Shown here piece by piece: positions 31,662-40,651 of a stretch of 64,000 bases of DNA. The translations under genes and the position numbers were made by a program. The notes beneath the pieces were generated by a model. That model did not search any database, had not been told where the DNA came from, and worked only from the letters and a program-made list of their open reading frames with translations. This DNA comes from Nitrospina sp052156635 (lineage in GTDB: Bacteria; Nitrospinota; Nitrospinia; Nitrospinales; Nitrospinaceae): NCBI RefSeq assembly GCF_052156635.1, contig NZ_JBQKUO010000001.1, positions 434,001 through 498,000 of the forward strand. The letters are read 5' to 3'. How positions within the stretch are numbered: the stretch's first letter is position 1; the number at the start of each line of letters is the position of its first letter.

Positions 31662-34589
31662 ATGACTTTTTTCAAACGAACAGTCTGGATCGCCGCCTTC
31701 CTGGCCCTGCCCGCCTTCCTGCTGATCCCGAACCTGCAGGCCCAGATGGTTTCGCCTTTCGGCACAGAACCGTCCGAAGAAAAGAAAGAGGAACCGGACC
31801 TCGGGTTTTCTCCTGCTGTGCCCGGCGGACACCTGTTCGGCCCGACGGAAAAAGCTCCGGAACAGGAAAAGAAATCCCCGCCGCAGGAACCGACCCAAAC
31901 GCCGTCACCACCCCCCTCCAGCGAACCGTTCTCACCGGAGGAGGCAACGCCGTGGAATCCCTTTGCCACACAACCGGAAACCCAGCCGGAACCGCAACCC
32001 GAGCCGCAACCGTTTTTTGGCAAACCCAAAACCGAAACCGCCGAACCGGAAACGCACAGCGCGGAGCCGGAACCCACGGTCACGTTTGAAAAGAAGATGG
32101 TGCTCATCCCACCCTTTTCCTCGGACGTCCCGCTCTCCGCCGACGATTTCCGTGACCCGTTTTTTCTTATCCGAAACAAGCGCGAATCGTCGCAGGAGGT
32201 GTTGAAACCGGGAACCACGCTGGACGGCATCCGCTTCAACTCCTACGCGGAGAGTAACGGATTCATTGAAAACTTTTACCGCGACTCCAACTTCCGCCTG
32301 CGCGACGTGTTCGGCCGGATCGACCTCGTCAACATCGAGGGGGGATGCCTCACCTGCCACCGGGGTATTGAGGAGATCAGCGAGAACCACCGCTTCGACT
32401 GCACCACCTGCCACAACGGAAACGAACGCGGCCAGACGCCGGAGCAGGCACACACGGGCATGATCCCGAATCCATCCTCCCTCGAACACGCGCCCAATGC
32501 CTGCGGCAAGTGCCACGCGGAACAGGTCGAACAGGTAAACAAATCCATCATGGCGAATCCGCGGGGCCTGGTGGAAACCACACGCTATGCCTGGGGCCAT
32601 TCACCGTTCAACGACTCCAAAGGCGGCGGCAAAGAGCCCAAGCCGTGGACGTTTGAAGACACGGGTCACCGCGCCGACGACTTTCTCAAGAAAAAATGCA
32701 TGCGCTGTCATTTGCAGTCGCCCGCGCCGCATCGCGCGGGGGATTACCGCGCCACGGGGTGTGCCGCCTGCCACATGATCTACACCAACGACGGCGTGAC
32801 TTTGAGCCGCGACCGCGCCATCCAGAAAGTGCAGAAGAAAGACATCCGCAAAAAAGGTTCGCGGTTTGCCTACCGGTACGGATCGACGCCACTCGAAAAC
32901 CGGCGGGGTTACCCCCTGGTGCACAAGTTCACCGTCGCCGTGCCCAGCGTGCAATGTGAGCACTGCCACAACAACAACGGCGTCGGCAACGAATTTGAAG
33001 GCCTGTTCGGCAAACCCGCGCGGCCGAAAACATCGCATGCCGACGTGCTGGCCGATCAACCCGTCCTGTACGGCCGCCAGCATGAGTTCCTGATTCCCGA
33101 CATCCATCGCGAAAAAGGCATGCACTGCATCGACTGCCACGGTGCGGGCGACCTGAAAGCCGATGCCACGACGAATCCGACCATGCACAGCGCTGTCACC
33201 ATCCGTTGCCAGACCTGCCACGGCGTGCATCACAAACCGCCGGAAGGATACAAACTGGTGGAAGCGGATGAAAAGGCGCAGCAACTCTTAAAGTCGAACC
33301 AGCTGAATCCCAACCTCATGACCAAGGTCGAGATGGGCGACGTGGTGATGCTGGATGGACAGGGGAATCCCCTGCCGCACATAAAGCAGGAGGACGGCAA
33401 ATGGGTGCTGTTCTCCAAGGTCACCGGCAAGAAACACGTCATCCCGGTCCTCGACGAATTGAAATCCGTTCCGCTGGCGCACCGCGTCACCGAACACCTG
33501 ACCCAGGTCGAGTGCGCCGCCTGCCACGCGCGCTGGTCTGCAAACGAGTGGGGCCTGCATGCCATCCGCGAACCAAAACTGGAGCCGGGCAAGTGGAACG
33601 AATGGAACTTTGCCGACCCGGTTCTGCAACAACGCTTCACCACGCCGGATTTCAAAACAGGAGCAGGCGAAGAACCGCAGGAAACCTCCACCGATCCCGG
33701 AATGCTCGACTGGACAAGGGCCCGGCAAACGCCGAAAGGCATTGAAGGCACGTGGAAGGAAGGGGTGTGGGTGAACCTCGTCACCGAGTCCGGCTGGAGC
33801 GAACCCATGCTGGGAACCGACCGCCGCGGAAAGGTGATCGTCGTGCAACCGCGTTACCAGTATTTTGTCACCGACCTTGTTGAGAAGGGCGACCAGCGCA
33901 ATGAGGCGGAGGTGCCCATCACCACCGACGGCAAACCGGGCCTGGTGTGGACGAAGCACACGCCGCACACCATCCGATCAAGCGCGCGCAAATGCGAATC
34001 CTGCCACCAGAACTCCGTCGCAACCGGGCTGGGTGAGCCGCAACTGCACAGGGTGGAAGACGCAAACCGGTTCATACAGGCCTTGAAAAAAGAAAATCGC
34101 CTCCTGCCGGAGTTTCAAATCAAGCAGACCGTCACCCCGAAAGGCCGGACGCTTCAAACCGCGGTGCCCGATGCGAGTTTCCTCGACAAAAAACTTCTCG
34201 ACTCACTCAATGGCATGACTGAACGGTACCGCGGCTGGTATTACACCGACCTCAAATCGCGCGGGCTGGGACGCCTGCTGGTACGCGAGGTGTATCCCTT
34301 CGACAGCCGTCATGAACTGAATGAGAAAAAATTCGGAAAGCCCGCAGGGGATGAAGACCTGGTGCTGTATTACGACCTGAACGAGAACCGCGTCAAATCC
34401 GAAGAACGCATGCAGCCACCGGAAGACATGAAGACCCCGCCCCCCGGTCCGGGACCGGAAGCGGTGGAGGAAGTGACGCCGCCGGCGGAATCGTTCCCCA
34501 TCTTCCCTTTCGGCTCGGAGCCGACGCCGGAGTTCACGCCCGAACCGGAATCCAATCCACTGCGCACCATACCGCCGCCGATCGAGTGA
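31662..34589 (+). CDS. Decaheme c-type cytochrome with Pro/Glu-rich ends
   Basis: A 975-residue exported cytochrome. The signal peptide (ending NLQAQ, about 28) is followed by 110 residues rich in Pro, Glu and Gln that look disordered. Ten CxxCH sites follow: CLTCH, CTTCH, CGKCH, CMRCH, CAACH, CEHCH, CIDCH, CQTCH, CAACH and CESCH. The Pro/Glu-rich pattern returns in the last 60 residues. It shares local patterns (G-C-A-A-C-H, C-I-D-C-H-x-A, V-L-D-G-Q-G-x-P-L-P) with the dodecaheme protein, so they are probably related by duplication. It starts 8 bases after that gene. Confidence 0.88.
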   Translation: MTFFKRTVWIAAFLALPAFLLIPNLQAQMVSPFGTEPSEEKKEEPDLGFSPAVPGGHLFGPTEKAPEQEKKSPPQEPTQTPSPPPSSEPFSPEEATPWNPFATQPETQPEPQPEPQPFFGKPKTETAEPETHSAEPEPTVTFEKKMVLIPPFSSDVPLSADDFRDPFFLIRNKRESSQEVLKPGTTLDGIRFNSYAESNGFIENFYRDSNFRLRDVFGRIDLVNIEGGCLTCHRGIEEISENHRFDCTTCHNGNERGQTPEQAHTGMIPNPSSLEHAPNACGKCHAEQVEQVNKSIMANPRGLVETTRYAWGHSPFNDSKGGGKEPKPWTFEDTGHRADDFLKKKCMRCHLQSPAPHRAGDYRATGCAACHMIYTNDGVTLSRDRAIQKVQKKDIRKKGSRFAYRYGSTPLENRRGYPLVHKFTVAVPSVQCEHCHNNNGVGNEFEGLFGKPARPKTSHADVLADQPVLYGRQHEFLIPDIHREKGMHCIDCHGAGDLKADATTNPTMHSAVTIRCQTCHGVHHKPPEGYKLVEADEKAQQLLKSNQLNPNLMTKVEMGDVVMLDGQGNPLPHIKQEDGKWVLFSKVTGKKHVIPVLDELKSVPLAHRVTEHLTQVECAACHARWSANEWGLHAIREPKLEPGKWNEWNFADPVLQQRFTTPDFKTGAGEEPQETSTDPGMLDWTRARQTPKGIEGTWKEGVWVNLVTESGWSEPMLGTDRRGKVIVVQPRYQYFVTDLVEKGDQRNEAEVPITTDGKPGLVWTKHTPHTIRSSARKCESCHQNSVATGLGEPQLHRVEDANRFIQALKKENRLLPEFQIKQTVTPKGRTLQTAVPDASFLDKKLLDSLNGMTERYRGWYYTDLKSRGLGRLLVREVYPFDSRHELNEKKFGKPAGDEDLVLYYDLNENRVKSEERMQPPEDMKTPPPGPGPEAVEEVTPPAESFPIFPFGSEPTPEFTPEPESNPLRTIPPPIE

Positions 34590-35281
34590 AAATCATGCAC
34601 CGACACCCCTGGCAGACCAATATGTTGTACTGGATGGGAGCGATCTTTTTTCTGCTCACCACCCCCGTCCCTGCGTTCGCCGATGAAGCTTTGTTCGAAC
34701 AGAAACGGTGCGGCACTTGTCATCGACTTTCGGCGGACGAGCCCGCGGAATCTCACCCCGCACCCGACCTGTTTTACGCCGGGGACAAATACCAACATAC
34801 GTGGCTGATCGAATACCTGCAAAATCCAGGGATCGTCCGTAAGATGGGGCATCCTCGCGACCCGGGGTTTCTGAAAGGCGAACCGGAATTCAAAGGACCG
34901 CACATGTCGGTCAGCAAACAGGAGGCGGAATCGCTGGCCTCATTGCTTATGGCGCAGAAGCTGGAGGGACTGGAACCGTTGTCGCTCGATTTCCAGCCGC
35001 TGGCGCGCGGTGAGCGGGTGCGCGCCAAGATGCTGTTCGAACGGGACCACAGCTGCATCGCCTGCCACGAAAGCTACAATCTGGCCCGGCAGCCGCGCGG
35101 GGGAGTGTCGGGTCCGTCGCTCATCAATGCAGGGAACCGCCTGCAACCCGGGTGGGTGTACCGCTGGCTGAAAAACCCCAGACAATTCACTGAGAAAAGC
35201 CGCATGCCGGTTTATGATTTTGACGAAATCCAATTGAAACTGATGACGCGCTACGTTTTGTCTCACAGGAAGGGTGAATGA
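34586..35281 (+). CDS. Diheme c-type cytochrome
   Basis: A 231-residue exported protein with a signal peptide ending PVPAFADE and two class-I-like cytochrome c domains: CGTCH (about 46-50) and CIACH (about 156-160). Each has a plausible axial Met later (MGHP or MSV; RMPVYDF). The start is the GTG at 34586, overlapping the preceding stop in GTGA; an ATG at 34595 is the alternative. It is probably a soluble carrier for the large cytochromes of the operon. Confidence 0.82.
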   Translation: MKIMHRHPWQTNMLYWMGAIFFLLTTPVPAFADEALFEQKRCGTCHRLSADEPAESHPAPDLFYAGDKYQHTWLIEYLQNPGIVRKMGHPRDPGFLKGEPEFKGPHMSVSKQEAESLASLLMAQKLEGLEPLSLDFQPLARGERVRAKMLFERDHSCIACHESYNLARQPRGGVSGPSLINAGNRLQPGWVYRWLKNPRQFTEKSRMPVYDFDEIQLKLMTRYVLSHRKGE

Positions 35282-35778
35282 GGATGCGTGACCGGCTCTC
35301 CAGATCCAGGCGTGGGCATTTCATCCATCCCCTTGTGCTCGCACTGGTGATTGCGTTGATGCTTTCCGCCTGCGGCGACGATGCATCCAAGACCGAATCA
35401 TCCCAGCCCAAACCGCCGATGGCTCAGACCCCTCCTCCACCGATGCAACCGGAACCACCCAAAACTGTCCGCTCCTATTCCGTCACGGAAGAGACCCGTG
35501 CCACGTACCAGTATTACTGCACGCAGTGCCACGGCCTGAAAGGCAAGGGCGACGGTATCAATGCGCGCCATGTTGTGGTGCCGCCACGTGACCACACGAA
35601 AGCGGTGTACCTGGAAAGCCGTTCCGACGAGCAATTGTTTCACGCCATCAAGCATGGGGGCCTTTCCACGGGCCGGGCCCCGTGCATGCCTGCCTGGGGA
35701 AGCACTTTCGATGACGCCATGATCCACTCCCTCGTCAGCTACATCCGTGAGTTGTGCGAGTGCGAAGGTCTAACCTGA
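35278..35778 (+). CDS. Monoheme cytochrome c lipoprotein
   Basis: A 166-residue lipoprotein. After LMLSAC (lipidated Cys at 31) comes a Pro-rich linker (about 45-62), then a cytochrome c domain with CTQCHGLKGKGDG (about 80-92) and the Met ligand in CMPAWG. The extra cysteines CMP and CEC near the end could form a disulfide. The start overlaps the diheme gene in ATGA. It likely anchors an electron carrier to a membrane, closing the operon's chain. Confidence 0.85.
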   Translation: MRMRDRLSRSRRGHFIHPLVLALVIALMLSACGDDASKTESSQPKPPMAQTPPPPMQPEPPKTVRSYSVTEETRATYQYYCTQCHGLKGKGDGINARHVVVPPRDHTKAVYLESRSDEQLFHAIKHGGLSTGRAPCMPAWGSTFDDAMIHSLVSYIRELCECEGLT

Positions 35779-35811
35779 ACCCGGACTCCACCCCACGTTC
35801 CCAAGTAGCAA

Positions 35812-35840
35812 TTGTCTCAATTCGGCAAAGGGCGTAGAAT
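35812..35840 (+). promoter_or_regulatory. Promoter of the DUF1015-engB unit
   Basis: TTGTCT (35812-35817), 17 bases, TAGAAT (35835-35840). It points at the DUF1015 gene 90 bases on. Confidence 0.55.
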
Positions 35841-35931
35841 GATTTTTATATCCGCCGCCCGCTTCGGTGGATTTATATTGCCTGAATAGACCATCTATAT
35901 TTATTTTTCACCCGATTCCCAGGACCGCATT

Positions 35932-37227
35932 ATGGTTGATGTCGCTCCTTTCACCGGACTGCTATACGATGAACGGACCGCCGGGCCACTGGCCGATCTC
36001 GTCGCGCCGCCTTATGACGTCATCACTCCCGATCAGCAGGACGACCTGTACCGCCGGAGTCCGTACAATGTGGTCCGCCTGATTCTGGGCAAACAATGCA
36101 GTCAGGATACCGAAACCGATAACCGCTACACCCGATCGGCCAAAGACTTCACCGACTGGCAGGCAAAGGGCATTTTGAAGGAAGACGACCGGCCGGGATT
36201 TTACGTTTACTCCCAGGAGTACACCTACAACGGCCGGCCGTACAGCCGCTATGGATTTTTCGCCCGCGTTCGCCTGGAAGAGTTCAGCAAGGGCAACATC
36301 TGCCCGCACGAGTTCACGCTGGCCAAAGCAAAGGAAGACCGCGCCAAACTGATCCGCGCCTGCAAGGCCAACTTCAGTCCCGTGTTCGGTCTGTATTCCG
36401 ATCCCGAACGCACCGTAGACGGCTCACTTGAAGTGGTCATGCAGTCGGAGCCACTGGCAGTGATTGAGGAAGACGGCGTGACACACCGGTTCTGGAAGCT
36501 CAACGAACCCGCGACGCTCGCCAGGATTGCAGAACAGTTCGAGAATAGAAAGGTATACATCGCGGACGGGCATCACCGTTATGAAACCGCGCTCGCCTAC
36601 CATCTGGAAAACGGCGGACCCGGGAGCGATTCGGCGCACGTGTTGATGTTCCTCACCAACATGGACAATGACGCCCTCGCCATCTATCCCATTCATCGGC
36701 AGATCAAATCACCGGAACCGTTCGACCGCGATGCCTTCCTCAAAAAACTGGAATCCTATTTTCATATTCAATCCTTCCCGAAAAATACTTCTGCCAGCGT
36801 AATGATTGCCACTTTGGAAGAAGTCGGGCATCATGGGATCGCCTTCTGCGCGTATCTGGGTAACGGCAATGCGGCATTACTGAAACTGAAGGATATCGAT
36901 GCCGTGGTTCCGCACATGAACGCTGATGACGCCGAGCCGCTGAAAGTGCTCGATGTATTTCAACTGCATACCCTGGTGTTGAAACATCTCATGGGCATAG
37001 ACACCAAACGTCCGGAGCATCAGCAGTGCATCACCTACAATGTTCGGGCGGAGGAATCGATTCAAAACGTGGAAAAAGGTGAGTTCGACCTCGCGTTCTT
37101 CATGAACGCAACCCGCATCGATCAGGTGCGGAGCCTCGCCGAGCAGGGCGTACGGCTCCCCCAGAAAGCCACTTACTTCTATCCCAAACTGCTCTCCGGA
37201 TTGGTGATCAACCGTTTCAAATCATGA
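35932..37227 (+). CDS. DUF1015 family protein
   Basis: A 431-residue cytoplasmic protein. The N-terminal block VAPPYDVIT, then HEFTLAKAKEDR, and the conserved YIADGHHRYETAL are the DUF1015 signature. The C-terminal half (ALLKLKDIDAVV onward) is the usual extension. The function is unproven; the strict conservation of the D-G-H-H-R-Y motif suggests an enzyme. It is followed by engB with an ATGA overlap, so both are translated from one message. Confidence 0.85.
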   Translation: MVDVAPFTGLLYDERTAGPLADLVAPPYDVITPDQQDDLYRRSPYNVVRLILGKQCSQDTETDNRYTRSAKDFTDWQAKGILKEDDRPGFYVYSQEYTYNGRPYSRYGFFARVRLEEFSKGNICPHEFTLAKAKEDRAKLIRACKANFSPVFGLYSDPERTVDGSLEVVMQSEPLAVIEEDGVTHRFWKLNEPATLARIAEQFENRKVYIADGHHRYETALAYHLENGGPGSDSAHVLMFLTNMDNDALAIYPIHRQIKSPEPFDRDAFLKKLESYFHIQSFPKNTSASVMIATLEEVGHHGIAFCAYLGNGNAALLKLKDIDAVVPHMNADDAEPLKVLDVFQLHTLVLKHLMGIDTKRPEHQQCITYNVRAEESIQNVEKGEFDLAFFMNATRIDQVRSLAEQGVRLPQKATYFYPKLLSGLVINRFKS

Positions 37228-37835
37228 AAATCGTCAAGGCCGAATTCATCACCGGTGCGGTGTCCGCCAAACAGTTTCCCAACCAGCCGCTTCCCGAAAT
37301 CGCGTTCATCGGGCGGTCCAACGTGGGCAAATCGTCGCTCATCAATTCGCTGGTCAACCGCAAAAAGCTGGTAAAAACCAGCGCCACACCGGGAAAAACG
37401 CAGATGATCAACTTTTTCAACATCAACGATGCCTGGATGCTGGCGGACCTGCCGGGCTACGGTTTCGCCAAAGTACCCCCGCAGGTGCAGAAGAAATGGC
37501 AGGTGCTGATTGAAGACTACCTGCAGGAACGCGAACGTCTGGAGAGCGTGGTGCTGATCGTGGACATCCGCCGGAAACCGACGGAGCTGGACCTGGTCAT
37601 GCGGGACTGGCTGGAGGACGTGGGGCTGGACTACGTTGTGGTCGCCACCAAGTCCGACAAACTGTCGCAGACGGAGAGAAAACAGCAGATGACCAAAATC
37701 AAAAAAGAATTTGGCGGTGACGGGGTGCGCACGGTGCTGATGTATTCCAGCAAGAACAACCAGGGCCGGAAGGAACTGTGGAACTATTTTTCAAACCGCA
37801 GAAAAAAAGAGGAAGCCCAACCCGCCGAGGAGTGA
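37224..37835 (+). CDS. engB: Ribosome biogenesis GTPase EngB (YsxC/YihA)
   Basis: A 203-residue GTPase needed for 50S subunit assembly. G1 GRSNVGKSS (30-38), G2 region TSATPGKTQ, G3 DLPGYG and G4 TKSDK are all present, and the KVPPQVQKKWQ element is typical. Length is normal. It overlaps the DUF1015 gene by 4 bases. Its terminator stem reaches back over the last codons and the stop. Confidence 0.95.
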   Translation: MKIVKAEFITGAVSAKQFPNQPLPEIAFIGRSNVGKSSLINSLVNRKKLVKTSATPGKTQMINFFNINDAWMLADLPGYGFAKVPPQVQKKWQVLIEDYLQERERLESVVLIVDIRRKPTELDLVMRDWLEDVGLDYVVVATKSDKLSQTERKQQMTKIKKEFGGDGVRTVLMYSSKNNQGRKELWNYFSNRRKKEEAQPAEE

Positions 37836-37848
37836 GCTTCCTCTTTTT
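37806..37848 (+). terminator. Rho-independent terminator overlapping the engB stop
   Basis: An 11-bp perfect stem (37806-37816, AAAGAGGAAGC, with 37836-37846) with a 19-base loop that contains the TGA stop of engB, and a T run running to 37848. The left arm is therefore in the coding region. Confidence 0.8.
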
Positions 37849-37883
37849 ATTTACTTGTTGATACCAGCGTCAACGAACGGGGA

Positions 37884-38210
37884 TCAGCCCCACATCTCGT
37901 CGGGAATTTCCAGACGCTCGATCTTTTTGCCGTTCATGATGTGGGATTCGAGAATCTCGTCCACGTCGTCCGGCTTGACGCCCTTGTACCAGACTCCGTC
38001 CGGGTACACAACCACCACCGGCCCCATGGAACAGGGTCCCATGCATCCCGTGGTGGTGAGCATGGCTTTGCCAAACAAATTTTTCTGTTCGATGCCCATT
38101 CCGATTTTTTCAAAGACTTCCATGGCTCCGTTTTCGCCGCAGGAACCCCGGGGATGTCCCGGAGGGCGCTGGTTCGTACAGACCAGGATGTGATATGCAG
38201 GTTTCGGCAT
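37884..38210 (-). CDS. Thioredoxin-like [2Fe-2S] ferredoxin
   Basis: A 108-residue ferredoxin of the thioredoxin-like family. The cluster cysteines are in CTNQRPPGHPRGSCG (C-x12-C, about 11-24) and the later pair in TGCMGPCSMGP (C-x3-C). The strand VVVVYPDGVWY and D-D-V-D-E-I-L-E-S-H-I fit the fold. Related domains occur in NuoE/HoxE. It is probably a soluble one-electron carrier. The ATG at 38210 has GGAGGAGA just upstream. A 6-bp hairpin (38235-38250) sits in its leader. Confidence 0.9.
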   Translation of the reverse strand: MPKPAYHILVCTNQRPPGHPRGSCGENGAMEVFEKIGMGIEQKNLFGKAMLTTTGCMGPCSMGPVVVVYPDGVWYKGVKPDDVDEILESHIMNGKKIERLEIPDEMWG

Positions 38211-38445
38211 TGTTCTCCTCCGTAAATAATTCAAGGGACCCGCAGGTCCCATTTATGATGCGACTGGTTAGGGTTCGCTTTGGAAATTTAAAGGAAATCT
38301 TCCAAAATTCCGTGGGCAGGGTGGCTTTCCCTCTTTCACCCGCCCCGGGGCCGCATTGTCTCCGGCCAAACGGGCTGGTAGTATACTATAATTACACAAA
38401 GTTCCAAACCGAACCTGTATTCACAGGCCATAACCGACCTATCCA

Positions 38446-39519
38446 ATGAATTCCAAAATCGCAACCAGTCCTTCCGCCGAGCCGCGTTTCAACCTGCCCT
38501 ACCTGGCCAAAACGCTGGGGGGCCTGTTCGGGCAATCGGTGGCCGGGGTCGAGGCCACACCGCTGCAGGGTGATGCCTCCACCCGCCGTTACTTTCGCCT
38601 GCATCCGCATTACCGGTCGCGCGGACGCGGACCGGACTCACTTGTCCTGATGCAGTTGCCGGAACCCTTTCCCGGCGAGAAATATGATTTCGTCCTGATC
38701 CAGAAATTTCTGGAAGGGTTGAATGTTTCAGTTCCCCATCTTTACCACTATGACGTCCCGCAGGGATTTGTTTTCCTGCAGGACTGCGGCGACATCACAC
38801 TGGAGCACCAGCTTTCAAACAGCGATGAGGCCGAACGCCGCGCATGGTACCGGCAGGCGGTCGACAAGCTGGCCGACATGCAGTTCCGCGCGACGCAACG
38901 CATCCGCCCGGACTGCCCGGCGTACCACCTGCGTTTCGACACAGCCAAGCTGATGGGCGAGATGGACTTCATGATCGAACACTACATCGAAGGCCTGTTG
39001 GGATTGAAACTGAACGACACCGTATGGAACGCGTTGCAGCACCACCTGCAGCGCCTGTGTTCCGAACTCGACCGGCAACCGCTGCACTTCACCCACCGGG
39101 ATTTTCACAGCCGCAACCTGATGGTCCACGATGAGGAGCTGGTGATGATCGACTTTCAGGATGCACGCATGGGCCCCAGCCAGTACGACCTCGCATCCCT
39201 TCTCCGCGACTCGTACCACGTCCTGCCGGAGGAATTTGTGAGCGACATGGTGACTCGCTTCATCAGCCTGAAAAAACAAAAGGAAAAAGGGGATGTGGAT
39301 GCAGACGAATACCGGCGCGTGTTCGATTTGATGTCCGTTCAGCGCAACCTGAAAGCCATCGGCACCTTCGCCTACCAGAAACACGCCGTTGGCAACGACC
39401 GTTATGAACCCTGTATCGCTCCAACCCTGAACTACGTCCGCACCACCCTGCAACGCCACGACGATTGGAAAGGCCTGCGTCACGCATTGGAGTCGGCCAT
39501 CCCGGAGCTTTCCTCCTGA
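38446..39519 (+). CDS. AmgK-like sugar kinase / aminoglycoside-phosphotransferase-fold protein
   Basis: A 357-residue kinase-fold protein. The catalytic loop is FTHRDFHSRNLM and the metal-binding Asp follows in IDFQDARMGP; the QGDASTRRYFR start is characteristic of the AmgK group, which phosphorylates N-acetylmuramate or N-acetylglucosamine at C1 in cell-wall recycling. The usual partner MurU (nucleotidyltransferase) is not next to it; lptG follows 16 bases downstream. A TATAAT box at 38387 could belong to its promoter but no good -35 was found. Confidence 0.75.
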   Translation: MNSKIATSPSAEPRFNLPYLAKTLGGLFGQSVAGVEATPLQGDASTRRYFRLHPHYRSRGRGPDSLVLMQLPEPFPGEKYDFVLIQKFLEGLNVSVPHLYHYDVPQGFVFLQDCGDITLEHQLSNSDEAERRAWYRQAVDKLADMQFRATQRIRPDCPAYHLRFDTAKLMGEMDFMIEHYIEGLLGLKLNDTVWNALQHHLQRLCSELDRQPLHFTHRDFHSRNLMVHDEELVMIDFQDARMGPSQYDLASLLRDSYHVLPEEFVSDMVTRFISLKKQKEKGDVDADEYRRVFDLMSVQRNLKAIGTFAYQKHAVGNDRYEPCIAPTLNYVRTTLQRHDDWKGLRHALESAIPELSS

Positions 39520-39535
39520 CTCTTTCTGCACCCTT

Positions 39536-40639
39536 ATGAAAATCCTGAAACGCTACATCCTGGCCCAGTTCCTGAAGACGTACCTGTTGATGGTCGTCGC
39601 AATGGTCGGCGTGTTTTTGGTGATCGACGCTTTCGAACGGCTCGATGAATTCGTCACCAAGCACGGTACGTTCTGGGATTTTGTTCTTTATTTCATTTAC
39701 AAAATTCCATTCATCCTGTCTTACATGGCGCCCCAGGCGATCCTGCTGGCGACGGTGGTGACGTTGGTGGGACTGGCCCGCAACAACGAGCTGACTGCCA
39801 TGCGCGCCTGCGGTATCAGCCTGACCGGAATCACACAACCGATCCTGAGCACTTCGCTCATCATTGCGCTGGGGCTGGTCTTCCTCAACGAGTTCGTGAC
39901 CCCCAAAACCAGCGAAAACATGAATTATATTTTTTACGTGAAAGTGCGCGGCCACGAAAACCTGCACCAGGCTTCGCACCAGAATTTGTGGTTGAGGTCG
40001 CCCAACGGTTCCATCTGGAACATGGAAACCTTCGATCCGGTTAACAACGTGATGTATGATGTCAGCCTGTTTTATTATGATCGCGAACATCCCGTCATGC
40101 GACAGCGCATCGACGCGCAAAAAGTTTCGTGGACCGGGGACCAGTGGGTATTTGAAAAGGGTGCGATGCGGTTCTTCTCCCCGGGTGGTCTCGACAAAAC
40201 CCAGTTTTTTGAAACACAGGTGTTTCCTGTGATGGAAAAACCGGAAGATTTCAACAAGGTCCAAAAACGTCCGGAAGAGATGAGTGCACGTGAGATGTAC
40301 CAGAATATCCTGATTAAGGAATCGGAAGGATTCGATACGGCCAGAAACCGCGTCGACCTGCACCACAAGCTGTCGTATCCGTTCATCAGCGTGGTGCTGG
40401 CGCTGGTGGGTATTCCGCTTTCCATTCGTTCCAGCAGGCGGGGCGGGCTTCTGTTCTGCATCGGTATCAGTCTCGCCATCGGGTTCCTGTTTTTCTTTTT
40501 CTACGCCACCTCCATTTCTCTCGGCCAGAAAGGAACCTTCGAACCCGTGCTGGCGGCGTGGGGTCCGTGCCTGTTGTTCATCACCGTGGGCCTGTATCTT
40601 TTACTCACACTCGACAGCGAAAAAGTGCTTCCCATATAA
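39536..40639 (+). CDS. lptG: LptF/LptG family lipopolysaccharide export permease
   Basis: A 367-residue inner-membrane protein: two N-terminal helices (about 14-32, 55-75), a third pair around 95-122, a periplasmic beta domain (about 130-255), and two to three C-terminal helices ending LLLTLDSEKVLPI. The Y-I-L-A-Q-F-L-K-T-Y start, the A-R-N-N-E-L-T-A-M-R-A-C-G motif and LHHKLSYPFISVVLALVGIPL are family landmarks. With LptB it would pull LPS out of the membrane. It may be LptF rather than LptG; the second paralogue is not in the window. Confidence 0.88.
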   Translation: MKILKRYILAQFLKTYLLMVVAMVGVFLVIDAFERLDEFVTKHGTFWDFVLYFIYKIPFILSYMAPQAILLATVVTLVGLARNNELTAMRACGISLTGITQPILSTSLIIALGLVFLNEFVTPKTSENMNYIFYVKVRGHENLHQASHQNLWLRSPNGSIWNMETFDPVNNVMYDVSLFYYDREHPVMRQRIDAQKVSWTGDQWVFEKGAMRFFSPGGLDKTQFFETQVFPVMEKPEDFNKVQKRPEEMSAREMYQNILIKESEGFDTARNRVDLHHKLSYPFISVVLALVGIPLSIRSSRRGGLLFCIGISLAIGFLFFFFYATSISLGQKGTFEPVLAAWGPCLLFITVGLYLLLTLDSEKVLPI

Positions 40640-40651
40640 AGAGACGACTTC

